A stretch of 64,000 nt of DNA from Halovenus rubra (GTDB taxonomy: Archaea > Halobacteriota > Halobacteria > Halobacteriales > Haloarculaceae), in assembly GCF_026586665.1 (NCBI RefSeq), contig NZ_JAODIY010000001.1, forward strand, positions 186,001 to 250,000. Reading direction: 5' to 3'. How positions within the stretch are numbered: the first letter of the stretch is position 1; each line of letters starts with the position of its first letter. Under the pieces are notes generated by a model that saw only the letters and a program-made list of their open reading frames with translations, made no database searches and had not been told where the DNA came from. The position numbers and the translations under genes are program-made. This document shows, piece by piece, positions 16,942 to 25,314 of this stretch.

Positions 16942-17151
16942 TCAATTTTCGGGAACGTTGGTATAACCGAGTTTTTCATAGAGCGCTCTAACGGCTGTTT
17001 CGAGGCTTTGGACAGCTTCAAGACCTTCTAATGCGTTCTTCTCGAAAAACGAGCGTGGCCCCGGCTTCTCGAATTCAGCCAGCCAGCACACAGTGTTTCG
17101 TCCACCAATCTGCTTGCTCTCTAATCGGCTCTTGTCGGCCAACGACCGCAA
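16942..17151 (-). other. Unrecognised gene fragment
   Basis: A 69-codon frame ending at TAA 16942-16944. The part from NTVCWLAEFEKPGPRSFFEK to LEAVQSLETAVRALYEKLGY looks like the helical C-terminus of a real protein, but the upstream end overlaps the azf remnant on the other strand and there is no promoter-like sequence. It is probably the truncated tail of a lost gene. No family is recognised. Confidence 0.3.
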
Positions 17152-17218
17152 GTACTACTCACTCGAACGCGCCAAAGAGGTGCTTGGCTATGAGCCACAG
17201 GACAACAGCGCGAAGTAA
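17141..17218 (+). pseudogene. 3'-terminal fragment of a second azf copy
   Basis: Twenty-five codons reading NDRKYYSLERAKEVLGYEPQ and ending DNSAK-stop at 17216-17218 repeat the C-terminus of azf (15286-15345) almost base for base, with silent or conservative changes. Nothing of the rest of azf is found upstream. The different final residues (the intact gene continues with a longer tail) suggest this came from a related strain's gene or from an older duplicate rather than from a recent copy. Confidence 0.8.
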
Positions 17219-17331
17219 GATGTCGCGGAGAAAACGACATAACGGCATCGCTTGGCTAAGCGTTATCGCCTCGTTTCTACCCAGACAATTGTACTATAAT
17301 GGTTATCCCAGACAGTGCCTTTCATCAGATA

Positions 17332-18171
17332 ATGAGTAGTCTTGTTAATGGTATTGCCGCCGCAGTTATTACCTGCTTTGGGATTGGACTACCGGCGTCG
17401 ATCTATTTTTACAAAGGGTACCGTCTTCGACAGTGGTACCAGCGCATCGATACGTCGACGCGTGAAACACCCGACACCGTCCGTCCCGGTGAGACGGCGT
17501 TGGTTCGTGCTCCCATCGCTACTGGTCGTGACACGAACGCTCCCATCTCGGGTGACGACACGGCACTTGCAGCCTGGGATATCCGTGAGTGGAGCAACAA
17601 CTCTAGCGGATGGATACACAAGATGCGAGGTGTCAGGCTTGAGGATGCCCGACTGCAGGGCGACACAATCGCGGTCACGCTCCCAACCGTTCACACGAAT
17701 GAGAACGCAGATTCGGTCGCACACTCGTTAGGACTTGATGACACGACTGGTCAGGGCATCTCGACTGAGGACGTGCTTATCGAAACCGGTGGATTCGACA
17801 CTGATATCGAATACAACCCACGTGATTCACTGCCAGAGCACCTCGTTGAATTTGAGAACCACATCGGCCTCGACCCTGCAGAAAAACACTCAGTTATCGA
17901 CATCCGCCGCCACGACGGGGCACGAAACTACCGTGAGACCGCTATCGACGCCGGCGAGACAGTCACGGTTTTCGGTCGGGTCACTGCGGCCGACACTCCA
18001 GGAGGCCCGCCGTCACTTGTTCCACCTGAAGACGGGCATCTGTTGGTCACGGGGCTTTCTCCCGAGAAACTCGCTCGTCGGTATCAGTGGGGGTACAGAA
18101 AGGCCATCTACGGGGTCGGAAGTGTTACCCTGCTCATGAGTACGTTAGTTGGGTACGCAGTCTATCTGTAA
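17332..18171 (+). CDS. Membrane protein with GIDE-like domain
   Basis: A 279-residue protein with one membrane helix at each end (about 5-25, VNGIAAAVITCFGIGLPASI, and 258-279, GVGSVTLLMSTLVGYAVYL). The central domain holds PGETALVRAPIA, ISGDDTALAAWDIREW and ETVTVFGRVTAAD, then LLVTGLSPEKLARRYQWGYR; this order resembles the GIDE/MULAN-type domain of bacterial and archaeal membrane proteins. The function in archaea is unknown. The ATG at 17332 is preferred over that at 17299 because an ACTATAATGG promoter element lies about 32-40 bases before it and would overlap the earlier start. Confidence 0.65.
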   Translation: MSSLVNGIAAAVITCFGIGLPASIYFYKGYRLRQWYQRIDTSTRETPDTVRPGETALVRAPIATGRDTNAPISGDDTALAAWDIREWSNNSSGWIHKMRGVRLEDARLQGDTIAVTLPTVHTNENADSVAHSLGLDDTTGQGISTEDVLIETGGFDTDIEYNPRDSLPEHLVEFENHIGLDPAEKHSVIDIRRHDGARNYRETAIDAGETVTVFGRVTAADTPGGPPSLVPPEDGHLLVTGLSPEKLARRYQWGYRKAIYGVGSVTLLMSTLVGYAVYL

Positions 18172-18319
18172 TCTATCTGTCTCTTTTCTCGCTTGCACCG
18201 AGTTCCTGAGGCCGGAGGCGTCGCTCGAAACTGCTGGGGGACCGCTGGACCATCGGGAGCAAGCAGACTTGTCTGGCTTTTGCACACCGCTGTGGGACAC
18301 GACGCGACGTTCTGGCGTC

Positions 18320-19282
18320 TTAGATCTGGTCCAGTCCGGCGTCGTCGCGCAGGATGTTGATGTATTTCCGGAAGCCGGCTTCGAGGTCGTACTCGGGGTC
18401 GTAGCCGAGGTCTTCCTTGGCCTTGGTCATGTCGAGGTTCTGGGTCCAGGGCAGTTCACCCTCGTCAGAGACCTCGATATCGGCGTCGGGCATAATCTCT
18501 TCGACGGTTTCGGCGGCTTCCCGGACGGTTGCCAGGACACCACGGACGTTGTACACCCGCTGAGTGAGGTCTGATTCTGGCGTGAACGCGCCCTTGCGGA
18601 ACGACTGGGCGATGTCTTCGACGTGTTGCCAGTCGATGGCCTGGTCACCGTACTCGACGCTGTAGGATTCGCCCAGCGCAGGCTTTTCGATAACGTTTGC
18701 GAGGAATGCTGAGCCGCCAGTCTCACGGTATGGGCCGTATGCGACTGTCGGACGAAGAGCGACATGGTCGAGATCGTAGTCTTCCGCATAGATTCGAGCC
18801 TGGTGCTCGTTGTACTCCTTGGTTGCGCCGTAGAGTGTATCGGGGTAGACGAGCTCTTCTTCGTCTATCCATTCGGCATCATAGTTGTGCGGAGGCGCGT
18901 AAGCAGCTGCCGAGGAAGCCCAGGCGACACGCTCGACTTGGTCATCAAGCGTGCGTGCAGCCTCGAAGATGTTATTCGTCCCCATGATGTTGACATCAGC
19001 GGCCATCCGCGGGTTGTCGCGGGCAGTCGTCGTCAACAGTGCAGCGAGGTGGACGATGTGAGTCGTCCCCGTTTCTTTGACTGCCCGAATCACGTCTGTC
19101 GGGTCAGCGATATCACCGCGGCGGACCTCCGTCTCTTCGGCGACGCCGAGCTGTTCGAGAATTCCGGTATCGGTCGAAATATCGTACGCAACTACGTCGT
19201 GACCCTGGTCTATCAGGTCCGCGACGACGTACGAGCCGATGAAGCCAGTGCCACCAGTAACGAGGACAGTACTGTCGCTCAT
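18320..19282 (-). CDS. NAD-dependent epimerase/dehydratase
   Basis: A 320-residue extended SDR. The cofactor loop is TGGTGFIGS (9-17), with HLAALLTTTARDNP, ASSAAAYAP and the active-site YGATKEYNE. The C-terminal half carries WQHVEDIAQSF and LATVREAAETVEEIM. Relatives act on nucleotide sugars (UDP-glucose 4-epimerase or dTDP-glucose dehydratase type) and make precursors of glycans. The substrate cannot be assigned, and no sugar-pathway genes are adjacent. ATG at 19280-19282 gives the standard start MSDSTVLVTGG. Confidence 0.88.
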   Translation of the reverse strand: MSDSTVLVTGGTGFIGSYVVADLIDQGHDVVAYDISTDTGILEQLGVAEETEVRRGDIADPTDVIRAVKETGTTHIVHLAALLTTTARDNPRMAADVNIMGTNNIFEAARTLDDQVERVAWASSAAAYAPPHNYDAEWIDEEELVYPDTLYGATKEYNEHQARIYAEDYDLDHVALRPTVAYGPYRETGGSAFLANVIEKPALGESYSVEYGDQAIDWQHVEDIAQSFRKGAFTPESDLTQRVYNVRGVLATVREAAETVEEIMPDADIEVSDEGELPWTQNLDMTKAKEDLGYDPEYDLEAGFRKYINILRDDAGLDQI

Positions 19283-19359
19283 ATGTACACGTCCACAGGC
19301 ATCCGTGGTTAGTGCATCGATATCTCGCCGGTGAGCAACGATGGTGTCTCTACACGCAA

Positions 19360-20289
19360 TCAGTGCTCGGTGACGGCCAGCGACCGTACACCCCAGGCTC
19401 CCTGGTCGTCCTCAGCGACGGGAACAGTGCCGAGTTGCTCCCACTCCCCGCCACGACCGTGGAGAATTGCCCCGTCGTTGGTCCCTGCCAGCACGTCCGC
19501 GCCGCTGGTCGCAAACGAGATGACGAACGACTCGGGTTCGCCGGGGTAGGCGGCACGGTCGAGTTCCCCGTCGCGCTCGACGAACAGCGCCGCCTCGGGC
19601 GGCGTCCACAGCGGTCTAGTCTGGTTGCCTGCGGTATAGAGCCGGTCCCGGTAGCAGGACTCTCGGACGTACTCGTAGGGGCCGAGGTCGCGTTCGGTCC
19701 ACGTCACGCCGCCGTCGGTCGTCTCGAAGACCCCACCGCGTTCGTCTGGACCGCCGACCCCACAGCTGACGACCCACCGCTCGGGGGAAATTGGGAGCAC
19801 GTCGTGTACGTCGTCGGGCACGGCGTCGAACTGCTTCCACGACTCGCCGCCGTCGGTGCTGGCGAGGAATCCCCCGACCTCGACGCCGACGAGCAGTATC
19901 TCGCGGCCTTCGAGCGAGGCGATGGTGCGAACCCACGCTTCGTCTCGGTGGGGGTTCGTCGGCCAGTCCGCGTCGGCGGCGAACGACCCAAACGACTCCT
20001 GGCGCTCCCACGTCTCGCCCCCATCATCGGAGCGGTACAACTCGGCTGGCCGGCCGCCAGCGTAGATAGCACTGCCGGTGCAGTCGACGGCGTGAACGTC
20101 CGCCAGACCGAGGTTCGTCCAGCTGTCGCCGCCGTCAGTCATCCGGACCACTCCTGCATCCGTCGCTGCGAGCACCCCATCGCCGTCGCTCTGGAGCTGT
20201 CTGACCGGGGCGTTGAACACTTGCTCGGCCCGGTCAAAGGGCTGTCTGGGCACGCGATAAACACCGTCGGGCGTTCCTGCGAACAACAT
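19360..20289 (-). CDS. Asp-box (BNR) beta-propeller protein
   Basis: A 309-residue protein made of sialidase-type repeats. Asp-box signatures recur as MTDGGDSW, SDDGGETW, STDGGESW and TTDGGVTW, each closing a propeller blade. There is no signal peptide, so the propeller is probably cytoplasmic. Relatives are annotated as glycosyl hydrolase or photosystem-stability-factor-like proteins, but no catalytic residues of sialidases can be claimed. The ATG at 20287-20289 is used because upstream in-frame sequence has no homologous character. GC content is higher than in the surrounding genes. Confidence 0.75.
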   Translation of the reverse strand: MLFAGTPDGVYRVPRQPFDRAEQVFNAPVRQLQSDGDGVLAATDAGVVRMTDGGDSWTNLGLADVHAVDCTGSAIYAGGRPAELYRSDDGGETWERQESFGSFAADADWPTNPHRDEAWVRTIASLEGREILLVGVEVGGFLASTDGGESWKQFDAVPDDVHDVLPISPERWVVSCGVGGPDERGGVFETTDGGVTWTERDLGPYEYVRESCYRDRLYTAGNQTRPLWTPPEAALFVERDGELDRAAYPGEPESFVISFATSGADVLAGTNDGAILHGRGGEWEQLGTVPVAEDDQGAWGVRSLAVTEH

Positions 20290-20378
20290 AGCCGACACGT
20301 TCGACCGACGGTCTGAAGATAGTTCGGTCAGCGTCCTCCAACGCGTGGTTTTTGAGAGTGCACGCCCAGTGTCCCTGT

Positions 20379-20630
20379 ATGAACATCGAACTATCCGATA
20401 TCGAGACCGAAATCGAGCGCGAGATTTCCGAGGCGGAGGCGACGGTGACACAGCCACGTGGTCCCCAAGACGACGACCACCTCGCCGCGACGGTTGTCTC
20501 ACCAGCTTTTGAGGGCGAGTCTCTGGTCGACCAACACGAGCTGGTCTACGATGCGCTCGATGAGTATATGACGACCGAGATTCACGCACTCGAACTGAAG
20601 ACGTACACGCCAGAGCAGTACGACGGCTGA
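20379..20630 (+). CDS. BolA family protein
   Basis: An 83-residue protein of the BolA fold: MNIELSDIETEIEREISEAE, then HLAATVVSPAFEGESLVDQH, then EYMTTEIHALELKTYTPEQY. The conserved FxGxxxxxxH segment is visible as FEGESLVDQH, where the His ligates a shared iron-sulfur cluster in BolA-glutaredoxin pairs. A CGYS glutaredoxin lies 2 kb away on the same strand, so a partnership in cluster trafficking is inferred. The start at 20379 is chosen over an upstream in-frame ATG because it gives the usual family length. Confidence 0.85.
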   Translation: MNIELSDIETEIEREISEAEATVTQPRGPQDDDHLAATVVSPAFEGESLVDQHELVYDALDEYMTTEIHALELKTYTPEQYDG

Positions 20631-20827
20631 TACGTTCTCTCTTTTCTGCCACTAGCGTTGCGGATCTCAGCCTCAGATGTCTCTGTCGGCTTATAAAGAG
20701 TCGCAAGCGCGCTGGCGAGTGCAACGGAACCAACTTCTGTTGTTCCAGTAGTACAAGACTAAGCACGGACGCTCGGACCCACTGTGACCGGAGTAGTTCA
20801 CTGCCCATTTCCTCTTTTGATACGATA

Positions 20828-20837
20828 ACTTATAAGT
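20828..20837 (+). promoter_or_regulatory. TATA-box promoter of the TM2 gene
   Basis: The palindromic ACTTATAAGT lies 24-33 bases before the ATG at 20861, the position expected for a leaderless archaeal transcript. An AT-rich stretch (GATACGATA) precedes it where the BRE would be. Confidence 0.5.
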
Positions 20838-20860
20838 GATAAACAATAGATAGCTACACT

Positions 20861-21205
20861 ATGGAATTAGCAACAGATGGCGGGAGAAAACCAGGTGCAA
20901 ACGAACAGTTCTGTTCTAGTTGCGGTGAAATAATTAAAACGAAGGCAGAGATCTGCCCAGAGTGTGGCGTCGCTCAGTCGGGCGGAATGGATGGTGGGAG
21001 CTCTAAAGACCGGACGACAGCAGGAATTCTTGCCATCTTGCTCGGTGGACTCGGTGTCCACAAGTTCTATCTTAATGAAACAGGACTCGGCGTGCTTTAC
21101 CTCTGTTTCTCTTGGACATTTATTCCTGCAATTATCGGACTTATCGAAGGAATACTCTATCTCATGAAAACTGACCAAGAGTTCGAAGCGAAGTACGTTA
21201 ATTAA
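20861..21205 (+). CDS. Zinc-ribbon plus TM2-domain membrane protein
   Basis: A 114-residue protein. The N-terminal zinc ribbon has CSSCG (18-22) and CPECG (32-36). The rest is a TM2 domain: a first helix GILAILLGGLGVHKFYL with its characteristic Gly-Gly-Leu-Gly and His-Lys-Phe-Tyr, and a second helix near VLYLCFSWTFIPAIIGLIEG. TM2 proteins are small membrane proteins of uncertain role. It heads a group of three genes (TM2, double zinc ribbon, DUF2085) on the same strand, all pairing Cys-rich and membrane parts. AT-richer than neighbours. Confidence 0.85.
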   Translation: MELATDGGRKPGANEQFCSSCGEIIKTKAEICPECGVAQSGGMDGGSSKDRTTAGILAILLGGLGVHKFYLNETGLGVLYLCFSWTFIPAIIGLIEGILYLMKTDQEFEAKYVN

Positions 21206-21273
21206 CCGTATGTAATAAGTCGAAACAGTCAGATAATTCCCTCTTGACTGCTAACCTAACAGCCGCTGGAACA

Positions 21274-22047
21274 ATGCCTTCCAAACCTACTCCTGGGCCA
21301 AAGGAGCAATTCTGTACCTCCTGTGGCGCTGTAATTAAAGAACAGGCGACACTCTGTCCGGACTGTGGTGCGGACAACGATGGGGGCCCTAGTGGCCCAA
21401 GTGATTTTCACTACTGTGAATCCTGTGGTCTACATATTCAGTCTGATCCCGAACTATGCCCAGACTGTGGTGTCCGACAGCACTCTGGTAAGAATTGGTC
21501 TGACGGAGAAAGCGTTCTACTCTGGGTGTTCGGTGGCTTCGCGATATTAGCGGCGCTCAGTCAGATCGCTAGCCCAGGCGCTGATATCGCTTCAAGTATT
21601 CTGACCGGTCTTGTGTTCCTTGCGATTGGGATTCTTGCGCTTCCACCGGTACACCAACGGATTGAGAGAGCTGACGATCGACACTCACTTACCACGTTTG
21701 GCAATGTAAAATCAGTCAAAAAATATCCCGTATCGCGGTACGACGGAGCGTGTGCGATCTGTGATGGGTCTGTTGAGGAGGGAACTAGACGTGAGTATGC
21801 CGAGGAATTCGCTGTATTTGGCCTCGTGCTCTCGACAGCGGACAGTGGTTCAAACGTCTACTGTCAGAGTTGTGCGCTACTAGAGGATAACGCGGAGAGC
21901 GCTCGTATCGATTCAGACGAGGCCCTCAGAAACCCTTTTGAGAAAGCAAACACGCCGGAAACGACCGACACAACAGAGTCTGGAGAGGCTGACCCAACTT
22001 TTGAGAATCAGTCTAACTCTCGCTCTATCGAACGTACCGAAGAATGA
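21274..22047 (+). CDS. Double zinc-ribbon membrane protein
   Basis: A 257-residue protein. Two zinc ribbons open it: CTSCGAVIKEQATLCPDCG and CESCGLHIQSDPELCPDCG. A membrane hairpin follows at about 92-135 (VLLWVFGGFAILAALSQIA, ILTGLVFLAIGILALPPV). A second Cys-rich domain then appears (CAICDGSVEEGTRREYAEEF, later YCQSCALLE), a module seen in other haloarchaeal proteins, and the tail is acidic and disordered. The ATG at 21274 is preferred to a TTG 30 bases upstream. The stop overlaps the start of the next gene (ATGA), indicating coupled translation. Function unknown. Confidence 0.75.
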   Translation: MPSKPTPGPKEQFCTSCGAVIKEQATLCPDCGADNDGGPSGPSDFHYCESCGLHIQSDPELCPDCGVRQHSGKNWSDGESVLLWVFGGFAILAALSQIASPGADIASSILTGLVFLAIGILALPPVHQRIERADDRHSLTTFGNVKSVKKYPVSRYDGACAICDGSVEEGTRREYAEEFAVFGLVLSTADSGSNVYCQSCALLEDNAESARIDSDEALRNPFEKANTPETTDTTESGEADPTFENQSNSRSIERTEE

Positions 22048-22511
22048 CTGACCCACACGGTGGGCAACCGTCAACGCTATCAGAGATACAATCGGCGCTT
22101 GACGAAACTTGTCAGTATTTGCTCTCACATCACGAACCGAGTGACTACCACCGGTGCTATACGCTACAGATACGGGGACACTCGGTTCACCTCTGTGCGC
22201 GCTGTTTAGGCCTCTACCCTGGCATTGCTGTCGGAGTTGGTTGCTTTCTCACCAACTTATTCTCTCCAATACACTTTTTTCTCGTCGCTTTACTTCCACT
22301 CCCAGCACTGATTGATTGGAGTGTGACCCACCTTCTGGCACCCGAGGGATCGAACACGGTACGGACCATCACTGGTGGACTCCTTGGTATCGGTTACGGG
22401 ATTGGGCTTGGGTACGTTCTCGTTGAGCGAGCGCCTACTGTCGTCGTGATTGGTCTCTTTTATGCGGTAGCAGCTGGTGTAGTACTCTGGCGGTACTACG
22501 GTGAGCCATAA
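22044..22511 (+). CDS. DUF2085 membrane protein
   Basis: A 155-residue protein with the DUF2085 signature HRCYTLQIRGHSVHLCARCLG (about 36-56), a His/Cys-rich metal-site-like motif at the membrane interface. Three or four transmembrane helices follow (YPGIAVGVGCFLTNLF, FFLVALLPLPALIDW, GLLGIGYGIGLGYVLV, VVVIGLFYAVAAGVVLW). Its ATG overlaps the stop of the double-zinc-ribbon gene, so the two are translationally coupled. The biochemical role of DUF2085 proteins is unknown; metal or redox sensing is only a guess from the conserved ligands. Confidence 0.85.
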   Translation: MTDPHGGQPSTLSEIQSALDETCQYLLSHHEPSDYHRCYTLQIRGHSVHLCARCLGLYPGIAVGVGCFLTNLFSPIHFFLVALLPLPALIDWSVTHLLAPEGSNTVRTITGGLLGIGYGIGLGYVLVERAPTVVVIGLFYAVAAGVVLWRYYGEP

Positions 22512-22582
22512 CCTGGAGTGAGGTAGCAACAAGCCAACTCGTGTCCAGAAGTCATTTGATGTTCCATCCCTAATACGGGATG

Positions 22583-22924
22583 ATGACTTTCAATCCAAAC
22601 CAGAGCCTTCCACAAGAGGAGGTTGACGAGATTGTCGACACAGCTATCGAAGACAACGACGTCGTGCTGTTCATCAAAGGGACAAAACATATGCCACAGT
22701 GTGGCTACTCCGACCGTGCGCTGGGACTTGTCGGCCAGCACCGCGAGGAGTTCGAAGCGGTCGATGTACTGGACTCCTTGGAGGAGTTCCGGACAGCGCT
22801 GGAACGCCACAGCGGCTGGGAGACAACCCCTCAGACGTTCGTTGACGGCGAGTTTATTGGCGGTAGCGACATCCTGGCCGAACTGGACGAGCGCGGCGAA
22901 CTCGGCCAAAAGCTGTCGGTCTAA
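22583..22924 (+). CDS. Monothiol glutaredoxin (CGYS type)
   Basis: A 113-residue protein of the Grx4/GrxD group: VVLFIKGTKHMPQCGYSDRA holds the single active Cys in a CGYS site, followed by the GSH-binding TPQTFVDGEFIGGSDIL. Such proteins carry and hand over 2Fe-2S clusters with BolA partners; a BolA gene lies 2 kb upstream on the same strand. Haloarchaea have gamma-glutamylcysteine in place of glutathione, so that thiol is the likely co-ligand. Of two adjacent ATGs the second (22583) is used. Its stop overlaps the threonine deaminase stop on the other strand. Confidence 0.9.
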   Translation: MTFNPNQSLPQEEVDEIVDTAIEDNDVVLFIKGTKHMPQCGYSDRALGLVGQHREEFEAVDVLDSLEEFRTALERHSGWETTPQTFVDGEFIGGSDILAELDERGELGQKLSV

Positions 22925-24171
22925 TTCTCAGGGAGCAAACTCGTTCCAGTATTGGACCCACCTTCCAGTACTTCAATCTCGTAGCCGGCGGCTTCCAGTG
23001 CGTCGACAACTTCACTCACGTGTTCGGGGCCTCGCATCTCGAGGTCCATCTCAATTTCAGTCGCTGACATCGAGATATCTCGGGAGGTGCGGTCGTGCTG
23101 GATTGCGTAGATGTTAGCTTCGTTCCCGGAAACGATGTCCAACAGCCCGTCGAGTGCGCCCGGTCGGTCTGGCAAGACAGTCCGGATACGGAGGTACCGC
23201 CCAGTCTCGACGAGCCCACGCATGATGACTGTGGTGAGCATGTTCATGTCGATATTGCCACCACACAGCACCGGAACGATTGTTTCGTCGGTGTCGTAGT
23301 CGAACTTATCAGCCAACAGCGCGGCCAGCGACACTGCGCCAGCACCTTCGGTAAGCGTTTTACTCCGTTCGAGTAGTGTCGTGACAGCGACGGCAATTTC
23401 TGCGTCTGAGACGGTCACAACCTCATCGACCCGTTCCTCAATGACGTCGAACGTTTTGTCACCGGTTGTCCGGGTGGCGATGCCGTCGGCGACGGTTTCG
23501 ACGCTGTCCAATTCAATGCGTTCGCCTTTATCGAGCGACGGTGCAACGCTCGACGCCCCTTCTGCCTGCACGCCGATAACCCGAGCATCTGGCACTTTCC
23601 CCTTAATAGCTGTTGCCACTCCAGAGATGAGGCCGCCACCACCAATCGGTACGACAACAGTCTCGACTTCTGGTAACTCATCGGCAATTTCGACCCCGAT
23701 GGTCCCCTGACCTGCCATCACCTCCCAGTCGTTGAACGCCGGCAGGTAGTATCGGCCCTCATCTTGTTCGATTTTCCGTGCATGCTCGGCAGCAGCATCG
23801 TAGTCGACTCCGTGCAAAATAACCTCAGCCCCGTACTCTTCTGTTGCCTGTATCTTCGAAATCGGTGCAGCTTCAGGCATCACAACTGTCGAATCAACTC
23901 CCATCCGCGTCGCGGCGAGTGCGACACCCTGTGCGTGGTTGCCAGCACTCGCCGTGACGACACCCGAATTTCGGTCTTCTTCGGGGAGCGTCGCGATTCG
24001 GTTGGTGGCTCCCCGTATCTTGAACGACCCGGTCCGCTGTAGCATCTCTTGTTTCAGGTGAATGTCTGCCCCGGTCATATCCGAAAATGTATTTGAGTAC
24101 ACGAGTGGCGTCTGCCGAGATGTTTCTGCGACGTGCTCCTGTGCTGCAAGTACGTCATCTAATGCGAGCAT
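22921..24171 (-). CDS. ilvA: Threonine ammonia-lyase (threonine deaminase) with ACT domain
   Basis: A 416-residue PLP enzyme converting threonine to 2-oxobutanoate and ammonia, the entry step of isoleucine synthesis in one pathway. The PLP lysine is Lys51 in GSFKIRGATNR, followed by SAGNHAQG (75-82) and the phosphate-binding Gly loop VPIGGGGLISG. The C-terminal regulatory part (about 330-410: IRTVLPDRPGALDGLLDIVS) is an ACT-like domain of the type found in the shorter, catabolic or allosteric deaminases. It converges on the glutaredoxin gene with a 3-base overlap of stops. Confidence 0.9.
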   Translation of the reverse strand: MLALDDVLAAQEHVAETSRQTPLVYSNTFSDMTGADIHLKQEMLQRTGSFKIRGATNRIATLPEEDRNSGVVTASAGNHAQGVALAATRMGVDSTVVMPEAAPISKIQATEEYGAEVILHGVDYDAAAEHARKIEQDEGRYYLPAFNDWEVMAGQGTIGVEIADELPEVETVVVPIGGGGLISGVATAIKGKVPDARVIGVQAEGASSVAPSLDKGERIELDSVETVADGIATRTTGDKTFDVIEERVDEVVTVSDAEIAVAVTTLLERSKTLTEGAGAVSLAALLADKFDYDTDETIVPVLCGGNIDMNMLTTVIMRGLVETGRYLRIRTVLPDRPGALDGLLDIVSGNEANIYAIQHDRTSRDISMSATEIEMDLEMRGPEHVSEVVDALEAAGYEIEVLEGGSNTGTSLLPEN

Positions 24172-25314
24172 ACCCGCGCTTGTATCGGGGCCATGTTAGT
24201 GGTATCGGGACCGGAAAGAAGACGGAACGTGTGACATGCAGTCGCGACTGCAACTGTAGGGTGTCTCTGGGTATACTTAAAACTATCTGGCGAAATACGG
24301 AACAAAACCGCAACACAAGAGTCTAATATGCCGCTTGTCAGACGAACCGATGACAGCCGTCTGGTTTAAAAATTGGATGGTCTGGATTTTGGATCTCGCC
24401 CGCGCACGCTGGGCACTATTTACTGAGACTGCCCTGTGTGGCTGAGTCTGGCTCCCCCTGTTCTCTATAGCTGTATGTGGTTTATTTTATTGGTACATTC
24501 AGTCGGCGGAGGCCAGATATCGGCGCGAACGGTGTACTGTCGGTTTTCTCCCAGACAGCGTGTCTTCTCTCTGTGATTGTCTCTCTCGCTGAGGAAGAGG
24601 GCTTAGCGCCACCATTCAATTCGTCGTCGCGTGCACTGAGTATGCATTCACAGCAGACGAGAATTGCCCGAGTTGTAATGAGATTGTGTGCTAGAACTGT
24701 GAGTCAGAGACGAACGCGGGTATCATGCGGCGAAGAATATCTGTATGCGGTACGCCCATCGGTGCCAACAGTCGTTTTGGCGGACGGGCAACAGTCAACT
24801 TGCCCTGGAGTCTCAAACAGTGACGCCGGGTGGTGATTTATCAAGAATCAAGGCGGATACCTCGGGGCTTAACCCCGAGGCAGTTGACTACCAACCTAGA
24901 GGGGTTCGACGTTGAACTCATCGACAAGCCCGATCCTCAACGAGCGAACGCATCAAGATGAGTGACGTAGGATGGGTAGTGGATGCATAGATTTTTGACT
25001 CCCATCTACAGAGAACAGCTGACCGTTGCTTGTACACCTCCAATAGTCGCGGCGGTTATTCTCGGTATCGCTACGAACACCGTGTTCAATACGCCAGATA
25101 TCGGTAGGCTCGGCGTCGCTGCCCAGCCAGTGTCCCTGAATTACTACTGTTGTCTGTAGGACCGGTACCAACTCCATTAAATGGCATACTGCTATACAGA
25201 ATACTTCGTGTGGGTGGCTACTGTCTGTTGGCTGAGCGTCTAGCCCATCTGTCGGGCTGGAACCATCGGATTGAAGCGCCTGCCCATGAAACTCAGCAAC
25301 ATATCCCGATTCGA
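24172..25314 (+). other. 1.1-kb gene-poor region
   Basis: No intact gene was found. At 24628-24690 a plus-strand frame reads EYAFTADENCPSCNEIVC then stops, so part of a decayed zinc-ribbon gene may lie here. A transposon-end-like hairpin occurs at 24860-24880. A minus-strand frame at 24953-25150 (GHWLGSDAEPTDIWRIEHGV, then ENNRRDYWRC) looks mildly coding but has no start outside the HEAT-repeat gene that overlaps it. AT content is higher than in flanking genes, as expected of an accessory site. Confidence 0.5.
24860..24887 (+). mobile_element. Hairpin resembling an IS200/IS605 right end
   Basis: CCTCGGGG-CTTAA-CCCCGAGG is a perfect 8-bp hairpin at 24860-24880, followed by CAGTTGA. Hairpins of this sequence and flank commonly mark the 3' end of IS1341-type (tnpB) elements in haloarchaea. 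No transposase or TnpB remnant is recognisable to the left, so only the end, or a miniature derivative, is left. Resemblance is from memory. Confidence 0.5.

Noticed and set aside
19312-20316. 334-codon plus-strand frame over the Asp-box gene
   Set aside because: The opposite strand has four clear Asp-box repeats; the plus frame is a GC-rich shadow.
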